A DNA stretch of 64,000 nt from NCBI GenBank assembly GCA_900471485.1, contig UCEU01000011.1, positions 212,944 through 276,943 of the forward strand, given 5' to 3'. This DNA comes from Hyphomicrobiales bacterium. Lineage in GTDB: Bacteria > Pseudomonadota > Alphaproteobacteria > Rhizobiales > Rhizobiaceae. The notes under the pieces are model-generated. The model was not told the origin of the DNA, ran no database searches, and saw only the letters and a program-made list of their open reading frames with translations. A program made the position numbers and the translations under genes. Below are positions 1 to 8,536 of the stretch, piece after piece; the first letter of the stretch is position 1, and each line of letters starts with the position of its first letter.

Positions 1-14
1 CCTTCGGTAGCACC

Positions 15-33
15 TTGTGGAAAATTTCCACAA
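15..33. promoter_or_regulatory. Perfect 9-bp-arm palindrome, possible operator
   Basis: TTGTGGAAA and TTTCCACAA flank a single central A, giving a perfect dyad 180 bp upstream of the capsid-like gene. Length and symmetry fit the operator of a dimeric HTH regulator, and a small HTH gene lies about 1.8 kb away. No matching protein is proven. Confidence 0.4.
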
Positions 34-184
34 CTTGCCATGCCCGGTTGCCTCGTCACCACCCGGTGACCGTCGGTTGCCCGTGTTCTTCACACGAAGA
101 AGACGGTGTGGTATTTGGATACCGTTCTGCTATCATCGCCTTACCGTGGAGGGCGACAACCGGCGCTCATGTTTGGACCGTCCG

Positions 185-210
185 AACCCTCCCCAACCGG
201 AGGGTTTTTT
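185..210 (+). terminator. Hairpin with T-run that also contains the capsid gene RBS
   Basis: AACCCTCC (185-192) pairs with GGAGGGTT (199-206) around a 6-base loop, and T residues run from 205 to 210. This is a textbook intrinsic terminator shape. However, GGAGGG (199-204) is also the only good ribosome binding site for the ATG at 212, 7 nt downstream. The hairpin could act as terminator, translational lock or both. Confidence 0.6.
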
Positions 211-211
211 C

Positions 212-1432
212 ATGGGTGACGCCGTCAAGATCGCGGAACCGATCGTTACAGCACTTGCCGGGGCGTTCGGAGAATTCCGCGAAGCCCTTGGCCTTGATCT
301 CGTCGAACACGAACAGCGCACCGCCGCCACGATCGACGAAATGGGCCGCGATCTCCGGGACGTGAAGCAAACCGCCGTTGCCGCCCTTCGTCCGCGCTCG
401 GCACCCCGCCCGGTGCATCCGCGAACCCAAATCATCCGCGCCGCCGTTGCCATTCTCAAAGGCCATGCGTTCAACACCGACGCCGCGACGCTCGCCGAAA
501 AGCTCTACACGTCCTCGACAGCCGACGTTGTCCGCGACTTCCCCGGCTTTATCGCCAAGGCTCAGACGAACCCGGCCATGACGTCGGTGAACGGTTGGGC
601 GGCGGAACTCGTCGGGCCTGCCAATCTCTCGCCCTTGGCGCTTCTCGCCCCGGCAAGCACCTATGCGGCGCTGCAGGCGCGTGGCCTGTCGCTGAACTTC
701 AATGGCTTCGGTGCCGCCCGTCTCCCGGCCCGTTCCGGCTCCGGTGATCTTGCCGGGGACTTTATCGCCGAAGGTGCCGGAATTCCGGTGAAGAAAGCGG
801 CGCTCACCAGCGGCAGCATTTCACCGCACAAATTCGCCGTGATCAGCACTTTCACGAAGGAAATGGCCAGCTACTCGACGCCCGCCTTCGAAGCCGTGGT
901 TCGCGACCTGATCACTTCCGACGCGACGACGGCGATCGATACCGCCCTTCTCGGCTCGGCTGCAGGCTCGGCGGTTCGGCCACCGGGCTTGCTCAATGGC
1001 TTGACCAGCTTGGCACCGACGGCGGGCGGTGGCGTCGCGGCCATCGCTGGCGATCTCGGCAACCTTGCCGCCGCGATCCCGAACGCCGTCGATCTCGTCT
1101 TTCTCATGGCCGAAGCCACCCGCGTCCGGGCTCTTGCCCTTTGCCCGGGCTTGGCGGGCGTCACGATCATTTCAGCGCCGCAAGTCGCGGCGACGAGGGT
1201 GATCGCGATCGACGCGGCGGATTTTGCCAGCGCCGAGGCTGACCCGTCGTTCGAAGCGTCGGAAGAGGCGACGATTGTCAGCGACACCGGAATGCCGGTG
1301 CCGGACATGATGAGCGCCGCGACGACGAGCCTTTTTCAGCAAGGCTTGATCGGAATTAGGTTCCTCGAGTCCGCCACTTGGGCCATGCGGCAGACGGGGC
1401 GCGTCGCCTTCGTCGACCCGATTTCTTGGTGA
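212..1432 (+). CDS. Phage major capsid protein, HK97-fold family
   Basis: The 406-residue product reads like an HK97-type major capsid protein. The N-terminal 60 or so residues are charged and helical, like a scaffolding (delta) domain. The middle has the usual run of an acidic 'FIAEGAGIP' strand, a kinase-like-sounding 'SPHKFAVISTFTKEM' stretch and a 'DTALLGSAAG...PPGLLNG' segment. The C-terminus ends with a FLESATWAMRQTGRVAFVDP segment typical of the family. The frame stays open further upstream to 17, but the ATG at 212 has an RBS and fits family length. No portal, protease or terminase gene is visible to the right, so either the rest lies left of the window or this is a remnant. Confidence 0.8.
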   Translation: MGDAVKIAEPIVTALAGAFGEFREALGLDLVEHEQRTAATIDEMGRDLRDVKQTAVAALRPRSAPRPVHPRTQIIRAAVAILKGHAFNTDAATLAEKLYTSSTADVVRDFPGFIAKAQTNPAMTSVNGWAAELVGPANLSPLALLAPASTYAALQARGLSLNFNGFGAARLPARSGSGDLAGDFIAEGAGIPVKKAALTSGSISPHKFAVISTFTKEMASYSTPAFEAVVRDLITSDATTAIDTALLGSAAGSAVRPPGLLNGLTSLAPTAGGGVAAIAGDLGNLAAAIPNAVDLVFLMAEATRVRALALCPGLAGVTIISAPQVAATRVIAIDAADFASAEADPSFEASEEATIVSDTGMPVPDMMSAATTSLFQQGLIGIRFLESATWAMRQTGRVAFVDPISW

Positions 1433-1503
1433 TCACCACCGCGCCGCGTCTGGCCTTGGTGTGGTGCAGCGACGGGGCAGGACATTGCCCTATGGCGCTA
1501 ACG

Positions 1504-1537
1504 GCGGGACGCACTTTCGCGCCTTGGTGCGTCCCGC
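1504..1537. terminator. Perfect 11-bp stem-loop after the capsid gene
   Basis: GCGGGACGCAC (1504-1514) and GTGCGTCCCGC (1527-1537) pair perfectly around a 12-base loop, about 70 bp beyond the capsid stop. There is no U-tract, so it may be a 3'-end stabilising structure rather than a classical terminator. Confidence 0.5.
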
Positions 1538-1710
1538 TTACGAATTGCCGTTGCACTCAGCCCGTAACGGCATGAGCCACCCGCTCGGCGGCGCTCGCAG
1601 TGTTTCGAAAAGCCCGGGGAATTATTCCAGTTGACGACCGGGGAAAGTAGGGACCACGCGACCGTTATGTGTCCATTCGGCGGGTGGCTCGCCCTTATCG
1701 TTATCTTTAG

Positions 1711-1740
1711 GGGGGTTTTGTTCATGTGAGCCAAACCCCC
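1711..1740. repeat. Inverted repeat GGGGGTTT / AAACCCCC
   Basis: Eight-base arms (1711-1718 and 1733-1740) enclose a 14-base loop containing a possible GTG start. With the hairpin at 185-210 this is the second G-rich ribosome-binding-like sequence placed inside a stem in this segment. Confidence 0.45.
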
Positions 1741-1846
1741 TTTGAATTCCTTGCCGAGATCGGCGGCGGTGGCTGGTCGTTCTATTTGGGAACGACCATG
1801 TTGATTGTCGCCAGCCGTGGCCACCTCACCCCGCTCTTGTGCTGCG

Positions 1847-2059
1847 TCACTTCACCGACGGCTCACCGGCAGCTTTCCAAACCCGTTCGACACGGTGGAA
1901 CGTCTCGGCGCTCGGCGCTCGGCTTTCGCCGAGTTTGGCGCGGCTGATCGTCATGGGGGAAACGCCAGCGTCGCGGGCGACACCGCGCACCGAATGGCCG
2001 GTGGCGATAAGGCCGTGAACCATACTTTCGAAGCGGTGGGCGGCGGGCGTGTCGGGCAT
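1847..2059 (-). CDS. Small helix-turn-helix DNA-binding protein (Cro/CI-like)
   Basis: The 70-residue product from the ATG at 2059 carries a helix-turn-helix in its middle (SVRGVARDAGVSP-MTISRA, about residues 24-42), resembling phage Cro/CI and plasmid-type repressors. An upstream in-frame TTG at 2095 would add 12 residues. Neither start has a clear Shine-Dalgarno sequence. It converges on the capsid gene and is probably the element's regulator. Too short for an effector or dimerisation domain, so it resembles Cro more than CI. The HTH call is by eye. Confidence 0.6.
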   Translation of the reverse strand: MPDTPAAHRFESMVHGLIATGHSVRGVARDAGVSPMTISRAKLGESRAPSAETFHRVERVWKAAGEPSVK

Positions 2060-2105
2060 GCCGGGAACTATGCCACCGGATGCACACGAGAACAAACAGG
2101 AACGT

Positions 2106-2151
2106 CATTTTGTGACTCCCCGGAAAAACCGGGGAGCTTCATTTGTGACTC
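2106..2151. repeat. Hairpin flanked by direct repeats upstream of the HTH gene
   Basis: CTCCCCGG (2116-2123) and CCGGGGAG (2129-2136) form a perfect stem with an AAAAA loop. It is bracketed by two near-identical copies of CATTTGTGACTC (2106-2118 with one extra T, and 2140-2151). It sits between the phage-like genes and the first ordinary chromosomal gene, so it could be an operator/terminator for the HTH gene or lie near an element boundary. Confidence 0.5.
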
Positions 2152-2324
2152 AGTCGCTCATGTCATTGAAAATCAAGCACCTTGGCACATCAGCTTGATA
2201 TCGGATTTCATGCAGCGGAGACTTTCATTTTCAGGGGCGTATCGGGGATGGGTCTTGAATTTGCCATCGCATTGGTCTTGAAGTGGCCTCTGTGGTTTCA
2301 GATGTCAATTGGTTGCCAAAACAC

Positions 2325-3416
2325 ATGCCCGGCATAATGCCCATCGCGCGCTTGAGCCTAGCGGCCCTTCTGGTCGCCCTCGCCCCATTGGGCGCCCGGG
2401 CGCAGGATGCCTTCCAGGAATTCAAGCAGCTCGACACGACGGCGAAGATGCCGAAGCTCAACGCCTTCATCGCGCCCGGCAATGTGCCGGCGGGCTCCAA
2501 GCTGCACGCGGTTGCGCTGGAAGCTAAGCTGACGGCGTCGGGCGAGCCCGTGCAGGACGGACTGTCATGGTACGTCTTCAGCCCGATTGCCGGCACGGAC
2601 GGCAAGCTGCCGCTGATCGCGAGTTCTAAGGGCGGCTCTGCCGATTTCCAGCTCGCCACCGGCGAATACTTCGTCAACGTCTCCTTCGGCCGTGCCGGCG
2701 TCACCCGGAAGCTGGTGGTGCCCGATGATGGCGTGGTGGAGAAGCAGACCATGGTGCTGGAAGCCGGCGGCCTGCTGCTCAACGCCGTCTCGGGCTCCGA
2801 TGTCCGCATCCGCCCGGATCAATTGAGCTTCTCCATCTATTCGGCGGAAGTCCGCGGTGATGGCGAGCGTGGCCTGGTCATGGCCGACGTTCCTCCCAAT
2901 ACCGTCGTGCGCCTCAATGCCGGCACCTATCACATCGTCTCGGAATACGGCGAAACCAACGCCTCGATCCGCGCCGATATCCAGGTCGAGGCCGGCAAGC
3001 TCACCGAGGCGACGATCCAGCACAAGGCGGCGCAGATCACCTTCAAGCTGGTGTCCGACAAGGGTGGCGAAGCGATCGCCGATACCGCCTGGTCGATCCT
3101 GACGGCGGCCGGCGACAGCGTCGGCGAAAGCGTCAGCGCCTTCCCGACGCTTGTGCTTGCCGAAGGCGAATACACCGCCGTTGCTCGCAACAAGGATAAG
3201 ATCTACCAGCGCGACTTCAAGGTCGAAGCCGGCCGCAACACCGATGTCGAGGTCCTGATGCAGGACGTCCAACCGGATGAGCCGGGCAATGCCGCCACGA
3301 CGGTTGAAACCCAGGCGCCGCCGCAGGATGCCGCCACCGCTTCCGGCCAGCACACGCCTCTGCCGACCTTTGACCAGCTCGAGGGTGCTAGCGGCAACAG
3401 CCAGGATTCGGACTGA
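2325..3416 (+). CDS. Exported protein of unknown function, beta-rich
   Basis: The product begins with a Sec-type signal peptide (hydrophobic core LSLAALLVALAPLG, cleavage after GARA). About 340 residues follow that look like repeated beta-sandwich units, with alternating strands such as LSWYVF, YFVNVSFG, VVRLNAGTYHIVSEYG and AEGEYTAVARNKDKIYQRDFKVEAG. These resemble carboxypeptidase-regulatory or PEGA-like modules. The C-terminus is Pro/Thr/Gln-rich and probably disordered. Starts at 2283 (GTG), 2325 and 2337 (ATG) are possible; none has a strong RBS. I chose 2325 because it leaves a normal signal peptide. It converges on thrS and shares a terminator with it. Function unknown; periplasmic location inferred. 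Confidence 0.7.
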   Translation: MPGIMPIARLSLAALLVALAPLGARAQDAFQEFKQLDTTAKMPKLNAFIAPGNVPAGSKLHAVALEAKLTASGEPVQDGLSWYVFSPIAGTDGKLPLIASSKGGSADFQLATGEYFVNVSFGRAGVTRKLVVPDDGVVEKQTMVLEAGGLLLNAVSGSDVRIRPDQLSFSIYSAEVRGDGERGLVMADVPPNTVVRLNAGTYHIVSEYGETNASIRADIQVEAGKLTEATIQHKAAQITFKLVSDKGGEAIADTAWSILTAAGDSVGESVSAFPTLVLAEGEYTAVARNKDKIYQRDFKVEAGRNTDVEVLMQDVQPDEPGNAATTVETQAPPQDAATASGQHTPLPTFDQLEGASGNSQDSD

Positions 3417-3451
3417 CGGCAGTTGTCTAGTCGTCCCGCGAACGATAAAGA

Positions 3452-3485
3452 AAAACCGCCCGGCTGCGACAGCCGGGCGGTTTTC
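3452..3485. terminator. Bidirectional intrinsic terminator
   Basis: AAACCGCCCGGCTG and CAGCCGGGCGGTTT pair perfectly around CGA, with A's on the left and T's on the right. It lies between the convergent exported-protein gene and thrS, serving both. Confidence 0.9.
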
Positions 3486-3507
3486 GTTTCGGGTCATGCC
3501 ATCAGGC

Positions 3508-5517
3508 TCAGGCGGCAGCCTTGGCCCTCTTGGCTTCGTCCTTCCGGCGCACGTCCGGCGGCGTTGCCTCCAGCGACAGGCTGGCGATGGCGTCGTCGAG
3601 CGACATCGACGTCTGTTCCTGGCTGCCGAGGCGACGGATGTTGACCGTGCGCTCCTCGGCTTCCTTCTTGCCGCAGACGATGATGACGGGAACCTTCGTG
3701 ACAGAGTGTTCGCGGACCTTGTAGTTGATCTTCTCGTTGCGGAAGTCGGTCGAGACGTTCAGGCCCGCTTCACGCAGCGCTTCGGCAACCTCGGCGCCAT
3801 AGCCGTCGGCTTCCGAGGTGATGGTCGCCACGACAACCTGCTGCGGTGCGATCCACAGCGGCATATGGCCGGCGAAATTCTCGATCAGGATGCCGAGGAA
3901 ACGCTCCATCGAGCCGCAGATGGCACGATGGATCATGACCGGCTGCGTCTTTTCGGAGTTGCTGTCGATGTAGAAGGCGCCGAAGCGCTCCGGCAGGTTG
4001 AAGTCGACCTGCGTCGTGCCGCACTGCCATTCACGGCCGATTGCGTCCCTCAGCGTATATTCGAACTTCGGTCCGTAGAACGCGCCCTCGCCCGGCAGGA
4101 TGCCGGTCTTGATACGTCCGCCGGACTGCTCCTCGATCGTCTTCAGCACGTCCATCATCACGCTTTCGGCGCGATCCCAGAGTGCATCCGTGCCGACACG
4201 CTTGTCCGGGCGGGTCGACAGCTTGACGACGATCTCGCTGAAACCGAAGTCCTCGTAGACCGAAAGGATGAGGTCGTTGATGCGCAGGCATTCAGCGGCC
4301 ATCTGTTCGTCGGTGCAGAAGACGTGGGCATCGTCCTGCGTGAACCCGCGCACGCGCATCAGTCCGTGCAATGCGCCCGAGGCTTCGTAGCGATGCACGG
4401 TGCCGAACTCGGCGAGACGGATCGGCAGTTCGCGATAGGACTTCAGGCCATGCTTGAAGATCTGCACGTGACCCGGGCAGTTCATCGGCTTCAGCGCGAA
4501 GACGCGGTTGTCCGCTTCCTTGTCGTCGGGGTGCGTGAAGGCATAGGCCGACTTCACCGCGAACATGTTTTCCTGGTACCAGCCCCAGTGACCCGAGGTT
4601 TCCCAGAGCGAGGAATCGAGCACCTGCGGCGCGTTCACCTCTTCATAGGTGCCGGCCAGGCGGCGGCGCATATAGGAGGTCAGCGTCTGGAACATGCGCC
4701 AACCCTTGCCGTGCCAGAACACGACGCCTGGGCCCTCTTCCTGGAAATGGAACAGGTCCATTTCGCGGCCGAGCTTGCGGTGGTCGCGCTTCTCGGCCTC
4801 GGCGAGAATGTGCAGGTAGTTGTCGAGCTCCGACTGCTCGGCGAACGCCGTGCCGTAGATGCGTGAGAGCATGGCGTTGTTGCTGTCGCCACGCCAATAG
4901 GCGCCGGCAACCTTCATCAGCTTGAAGGCCGTGCCGATCTGGCCGGTGGACGCCATGTGCGGCCCGCGGCAGAGGTCGAACCATTCGCCCTGATTGTAGA
5001 TCTTAAGGTCCTGCCCTTCGGGAATCGCATCGACCAGCTCGACCTTGTAGCTTTCACCCTTGGCGGCGAAGACTTCCTTGGCCTTCTCGCGCGACCACAC
5101 CTGCTTGGTGAACGGCGCGTTGCGGGCGATGATTTCCTTCATCTTCTTTTCGATCTTCGGCAGATCTTCCGGCGTGAAGGGTTCGTTCTTGGCGAAGTCG
5201 TAGTAGAAGCCGTTCTCGATCACGGGGCCGATCGTGACCTGCGTGCCGGGCCAGAGTTCCTGCACGGCTTCCGCCATCACGTGAGCCGCGTCGTGCCGGA
5301 TCAGTTCCAGCGCGCGGCCGTCGGTGCGGGTGATGATCTCGATGGTGCCCGGAATGACGGGATCGGAAAGGTCGCGCACCGTGCCGTCGATCGCGATGGC
5401 GACGGCCTTCTTGGCAAGCGACTTGGAAATGGATTCTGCTACATCCTTGCCGGTTGCGCTGGCATCGTAGCTGCGCACGGAACCATCGGGAAATGTCAGG
5501 GAAACGGATTGGGACAT
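3508..5517 (-). CDS. thrS: Threonyl-tRNA synthetase
   Basis: Class II synthetase that charges tRNA-Thr and edits mischarged Ser. The 669-residue protein has an N-terminal TGS domain (residues 1-65), then the editing domain with the HDAAH zinc-type motif. The catalytic core follows, with the zinc-site MNCPGH motif and the motif 2 region [21 protein letters not shown], and then the C-terminal anticodon-binding domain ([21 protein letters not shown] region; about residues 565-655). Length matches the family, slightly longer than the E. coli enzyme because of an Ala/Lys-rich tail. ATG at 5517 follows GAGGAG. Long frames on the opposite strand are shadows of this gene. Confidence 0.98.
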   Translation of the reverse strand: MSQSVSLTFPDGSVRSYDASATGKDVAESISKSLAKKAVAIAIDGTVRDLSDPVIPGTIEIITRTDGRALELIRHDAAHVMAEAVQELWPGTQVTIGPVIENGFYYDFAKNEPFTPEDLPKIEKKMKEIIARNAPFTKQVWSREKAKEVFAAKGESYKVELVDAIPEGQDLKIYNQGEWFDLCRGPHMASTGQIGTAFKLMKVAGAYWRGDSNNAMLSRIYGTAFAEQSELDNYLHILAEAEKRDHRKLGREMDLFHFQEEGPGVVFWHGKGWRMFQTLTSYMRRRLAGTYEEVNAPQVLDSSLWETSGHWGWYQENMFAVKSAYAFTHPDDKEADNRVFALKPMNCPGHVQIFKHGLKSYRELPIRLAEFGTVHRYEASGALHGLMRVRGFTQDDAHVFCTDEQMAAECLRINDLILSVYEDFGFSEIVVKLSTRPDKRVGTDALWDRAESVMMDVLKTIEEQSGGRIKTGILPGEGAFYGPKFEYTLRDAIGREWQCGTTQVDFNLPERFGAFYIDSNSEKTQPVMIHRAICGSMERFLGILIENFAGHMPLWIAPQQVVVATITSEADGYGAEVAEALREAGLNVSTDFRNEKINYKVREHSVTKVPVIIVCGKKEAEERTVNIRRLGSQEQTSMSLDDAIASLSLEATPPDVRRKDEAKRAKAAA

Positions 5518-5639
5518 TCAGAATTCTCCTCGTCCAGTCCCGCCAACGAATGCGGGTGGTTGCAATGATGCGTTTCGTCCGCACGAACACGCCGCCGCCT
5601 GATACCGGTATTCGCCGCGCGAGTAAAGAAAAAGCCTGC

Positions 5640-6167
5640 TCAGTCGAGCATCTGGGCAAGGCCGCGTACCGTGTTCAAGTTGCGCAGCGTGCCGATCCCC
5701 ATGCGCTTCGTGGTCAGCGCCGAAAGCAGCTTCCATTCGCTCGGCTTGCCGGCGAAGTCGATCCACAGATCGCCCCCGATGATCGCCAGTCGCTGGCCCG
5801 GCGCCGCGTAGGACCGCAACGTCTCGAGCGCGGCCGGTGCGAGCGGCCTGCGCATGACCCGCAGGGTCACCTGGCTGCCCTCTCCGTCAGGGAACGGATT
5901 AGCGGACGCGATCTTGCGCCAGTCATCTCCCTTGCGCACCAGAATATCGACCTCTTTGCCGAACCGCATCTTGAATGCAGCCTCAAGCTTCGCCTCGATG
6001 TCACCGGTCGGTGTCTCCGGTCCCTCGAAGACGACATTGCCGGTCGAAACCAGCGTGCGCGGATGCTTGTAGCCGGCTGCTTCGACCATGTCGCGGAGGT
6101 CGGACATGACGACGCGACGACCGGGCGCCAGCACGATGCTGTGAAACAATGCGACGTAGACGCTCAC
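5640..6167 (-). CDS. DUF1697 family protein
   Basis: The 175-residue product has the DUF1697 layout. It opens with an N-terminal VYVALFHSI strand (usually YVALLRGIN), then MSDLRDMVEAAGY, the LVSTGNVVF strand and a C-terminal segment with WIDF and KWKLLSALT-like sequence. Start: GTG at 6167 places the family N-terminus correctly and overlaps the yidD stop as GTGA, implying translational coupling. The longer open frame to 6212 is therefore not used. The family's biochemical role is unknown. Likely the last gene of an iscU-like, yidD, DUF1697 operon. Confidence 0.8.
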   Translation of the reverse strand: MSVYVALFHSIVLAPGRRVVMSDLRDMVEAAGYKHPRTLVSTGNVVFEGPETPTGDIEAKLEAAFKMRFGKEVDILVRKGDDWRKIASANPFPDGEGSQVTLRVMRRPLAPAALETLRSYAAPGQRLAIIGGDLWIDFAGKPSEWKLLSALTTKRMGIGTLRNLNTVRGLAQMLD

Positions 6168-6562
6168 GCCGTCTTCCGGCCAAGCGCGAGATACCGCCAA
6201 GGCGTCCACCAATGAAACCGGCGCTCCAGCGCCTCAGGCACCGAATCCAGCCCGCTCGTCCCTCCCGGCCCGCAGCGGCCGACGCGAAACAGCGTCATCC
6301 AGCCGCCGGCCCATAGGCCATGCCTGGCGATGGCCTCGTAGCCGTATTCGGAACATGTCGGAACGTGCCTGCAGGAATTGCCGATGAAGCCGGAAAGCGT
6401 CAGTTGGTAGAGCCGGATGAACCCCATGCCCAGCAGCCTGTCCGGTGTCTTGCGGAAGTGGCCCTGATAGTTGCGTGAAAAGCCCGACTGTTTCTTCGGC
6501 GCGGCGGCAGCACCGCCGTCCTCCTCGTCTTCATGGTCGGAAATGGAACAGAACTGGCACAT
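6164..6562 (-). CDS. yidD: Membrane protein insertion efficiency factor YidD
   Basis: YidD is a small membrane-associated protein that assists YidC-dependent insertion. The 132-residue protein has the conserved block RLYQLTLSGFIG, then the cysteine-containing SCRHVPTCSEYGYEAI motif and the GGWMTLFRVGRCGP segment. An acidic N-terminal extension of about 30 residues (SDHEDEEDGG) contains two early cysteines (CQFC) and precedes the core. Unlike many bacteria, yidD is not next to rpmH/rnpA/yidC; it sits 6 bp after an IscU-like gene and overlaps a DUF1697 gene. Confidence 0.92.
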   Translation of the reverse strand: MCQFCSISDHEDEEDGGAAAAPKKQSGFSRNYQGHFRKTPDRLLGMGFIRLYQLTLSGFIGNSCRHVPTCSEYGYEAIARHGLWAGGWMTLFRVGRCGPGGTSGLDSVPEALERRFHWWTPWRYLALGRKTA

Positions 6563-6568
6563 GGCCGC

Positions 6569-7015
6569 TCACGCTTCCACCGGCTGCGCCCGGCTCGCCT
6601 CGATCTGGCCGATCGCATCGACGACCGCGTCGAAGGTCAGCATGGTCGAAGCGTGGCGCGCCTTGTAGTCCTTGACCGGGCGGAGATAGCGCATGTCCTC
6701 GAACCGTCCTGATGGTCCCTCTCCGTCCGCCTTCAGCATGTCGAGCATATCGGTACGCGCAGCCCGTACCTCGTCGGCGGTGGCGCCCACCACATGGCGG
6801 GCCATGATCGAGGACGAGGCCTGCCCGAGCGCGCAGGCTTTGACGTCGTGGGCAAAACCGCTCACCCTGTCGCCGTCCATCTTCAGCCAGATCTTCACTT
6901 TAGAGCCGCACAGCTTGGAGTGCGCCTGTGCACTGGCATCGGCATCGGCCAGGCTGCCGATCAGCGGGATATTGCCCGCGAATTCGAGGATTTTACTGTT
7001 ATAGATGTCGTCCAT
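6569..7015 (-). CDS. IscU/SufU-type iron-sulfur cluster scaffold protein
   Basis: The 148-residue protein resembles the NifU N-terminal/IscU/SufU scaffold family. It has the opening MDDIYNSKILEFAGN, the first cysteine in HSKLCGSKVKIWL, and the second in KACALGQASSSIMA. A final ligand is not evident: the C-terminal region (FEDMRYLRPVKDYKARHASTML) has no Cys where SufU has one. It may therefore bind clusters weakly or act in cysteine-sulfur transfer. It leads the minus-strand operon with yidD; no desulfurase gene is adjacent. Divergent from folE. Confidence 0.8.
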   Translation of the reverse strand: MDDIYNSKILEFAGNIPLIGSLADADASAQAHSKLCGSKVKIWLKMDGDRVSGFAHDVKACALGQASSSIMARHVVGATADEVRAARTDMLDMLKADGEGPSGRFEDMRYLRPVKDYKARHASTMLTFDAVVDAIGQIEASRAQPVEA

Positions 7016-7324
7016 CTCGAATTCCGCTCCGGATTCTCTGCGGATCGGCGCTCACCCCGGTGTCGTGTCTCAGACAAAAAACACATTGTCTCCTGTTCGA
7101 AGACTTACATAGGAGGGCCGGTTTCCTATATGTATGTCGTTCGAAGGCCAGAAAAATGCAATGGCCTCGTGTAAGTTTGATTGGGAAACCGTGCCGGAAG
7201 GGCCGCGAGTAAACGCCCCGAAAGCCCCGGAGCCTGCCAAAGGTGCATGAAATTCCCGTGAGTGGGATTTGCCAGTGGCTAGTCCGAAAGACGGTCCGCG
7301 ATGCGGATCAGGAGACATTTGCAA
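7016..7324. promoter_or_regulatory. Divergent control region between iscU-like gene and folE
   Basis: These 309 bases separate divergent genes. Two GTTCGAAG copies (7095-7102, 7139-7146) lie 44 bp apart, and between them ACATAGGA (7107-7114) faces TCCTATATGT (7124-7133), making a nested imperfect dyad. The folE RBS AGGAG lies near 7312. No other gene is seen. Confidence 0.45.
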
Positions 7325-7939
7325 ATGGACGCCATCGTAAAGAACTTTCCGCAGACGGCATCTGATTCACCCCGCCCCACCCAGAAGGAAGCCGAAGACG
7401 CAGTCCGCGTCCTGCTCCGCTGGGCTGGTGACGATCCGACGCGTGAAGGCCTGCTCGATACTCCCGCGCGCGTGGCAAAGGCCTACCGCGAGCTTTTTGC
7501 CGGCTACGAGATGGATGCCGAGGATGTTCTTGGCCGCACCTTCGAGGAGGTCGCCGGCTACGACGACATGGTTCTCGTCAAGGACATCCCGTTCTTTTCT
7601 CACTGTGAACACCACATGGTTCCGATCATCGGCAAGGCGCATGTCGCCTACATGCCTGACGGCAAGGTGCTCGGTCTTTCCAAGATCGCCCGCGTCGTCG
7701 AGATCTTCGGCCGTCGCCTGCAAACGCAGGAAACCATGACCTCGCAGATTGCCAAGGCGATCGATGAAACATTGCGTCCGCGTGGCGTTGCGGTCATGAT
7801 CGAAGCCGAGCACATGTGCATGGCGATGCGCGGTGTGCAGAAGCAGGGTTCCACCACATTGACGACAACCTTTACTGGGACCTTCAAAACTGAGCCGGCT
7901 GACCAAGCCCGCTTCATGACCATGGTTCGGAGCCGCTGA
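7325..7939 (+). CDS. folE: GTP cyclohydrolase I
   Basis: Converts GTP to 7,8-dihydroneopterin triphosphate, the first step to tetrahydrofolate. The 204-residue protein shows the zinc-ligand motif [11 protein letters not shown], the [12 protein letters not shown] helix, and the C-terminal [18 protein letters not shown] substrate-binding segment. Type IA, full length. ATG at 7325 follows AGGAG with good spacing; the in-frame ATG at 7301 does not. hisI follows after 30 bp, a common alphaproteobacterial pairing, so both are likely co-transcribed. Confidence 0.97.
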   Translation: MDAIVKNFPQTASDSPRPTQKEAEDAVRVLLRWAGDDPTREGLLDTPARVAKAYRELFAGYEMDAEDVLGRTFEEVAGYDDMVLVKDIPFFSHCEHHMVPIIGKAHVAYMPDGKVLGLSKIARVVEIFGRRLQTQETMTSQIAKAIDETLRPRGVAVMIEAEHMCMAMRGVQKQGSTTLTTTFTGTFKTEPADQARFMTMVRSR

Positions 7940-7969
7940 TAAGGGGCTTCGCTTGAGAAAGCAGCACCG

Positions 7970-8425
7970 ATGCCTTTTGCCTTCAATGCGCCGTCCGAAG
8001 ACAAATCCGAACTTGAAGATGCCGGCGATTTCACGCCGCGCTTTGACGATCGCGGCCTGATCACGGCCATCGTCACCGACGCCAAGGACGGCGAATTGCT
8101 GATGGTGGCGCACATGAACGCCAAGGCGCTGGCGCTCACCATCCAGACCGGCCAGGCTCACTATTTCAGCCGTTCGCGCGGCAAGCTCTGGCTGAAGGGT
8201 GAAACCTCGGGCAATATCCAGACCGTCAAGGAGATACGCACCGATTGCGACCAGGACGCCATCTGGCTGAAGGTCGAGGTCGCCGGCCACGATGCGACAT
8301 GCCACACTGGTCGCCGCTCCTGCTTCTACCGCACCGTCAACCTGGAGGACGGCAAGCCGATGCTTCAGATCGCCGACGACGAGCTGCAGTTCGATCCGCA
8401 CGAAGTCTACAAGAAAGACAGCTGA
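7970..8425 (+). CDS. hisI: Phosphoribosyl-AMP cyclohydrolase
   Basis: Third step of histidine synthesis: opens the adenine ring of PR-AMP. The 151-residue protein is the stand-alone cyclohydrolase without a fused PR-ATP pyrophosphatase (HisE) domain. Seen motifs: [15 protein letters not shown], the WLKGETSGN turn, metal-binding DCDQDAIW and [10 protein letters not shown] with its paired cysteines. It follows folE closely; both enzymes open a purine ring, and the pairing is positional rather than a shared pathway. Confidence 0.96.
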   Translation: MPFAFNAPSEDKSELEDAGDFTPRFDDRGLITAIVTDAKDGELLMVAHMNAKALALTIQTGQAHYFSRSRGKLWLKGETSGNIQTVKEIRTDCDQDAIWLKVEVAGHDATCHTGRRSCFYRTVNLEDGKPMLQIADDELQFDPHEVYKKDS

Positions 8426-8536
8426 CACACGTATCCGCATCATATTGAAACGGAATTTTACGCGATACACCAATTGGAAAGGGCAAAAGGGGCGCTAGTA
8501 TAGCTTATTGGGTGTTTACCGCAGGGAGGGCGGGCC

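Larger units (their letters stand above)
1433..1846. other. Intergenic region of the phage-like segment
   Basis: No convincing gene is seen in these 414 bases. They hold two strong inverted repeats, listed separately. A 73-codon GTG-started frame (1726-1947) begins after AGGGGGG, but its second half is antisense to the HTH gene and looks non-protein-like. A 108-codon minus frame (1498-1824) crosses both hairpins and has no family signature. Confidence 0.5.

Noticed and set aside
212..1432. Capsid gene as a gene transfer agent component
   Set aside because: The other GTA head and tail genes would be expected next to it; only an HTH gene and hairpins are present.
1726..1947. 73-codon GTG-started plus frame in the phage-like region
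   Set aside because: RBS-like G-run is inside a hairpin, and half of the frame is antisense to the HTH gene; product tail looks random.
3277..4866. Long plus-strand frame (about 529 codons) opposite thrS
   Set aside because: It is the antisense of a clear threonyl-tRNA synthetase gene in high-GC DNA; no family features.
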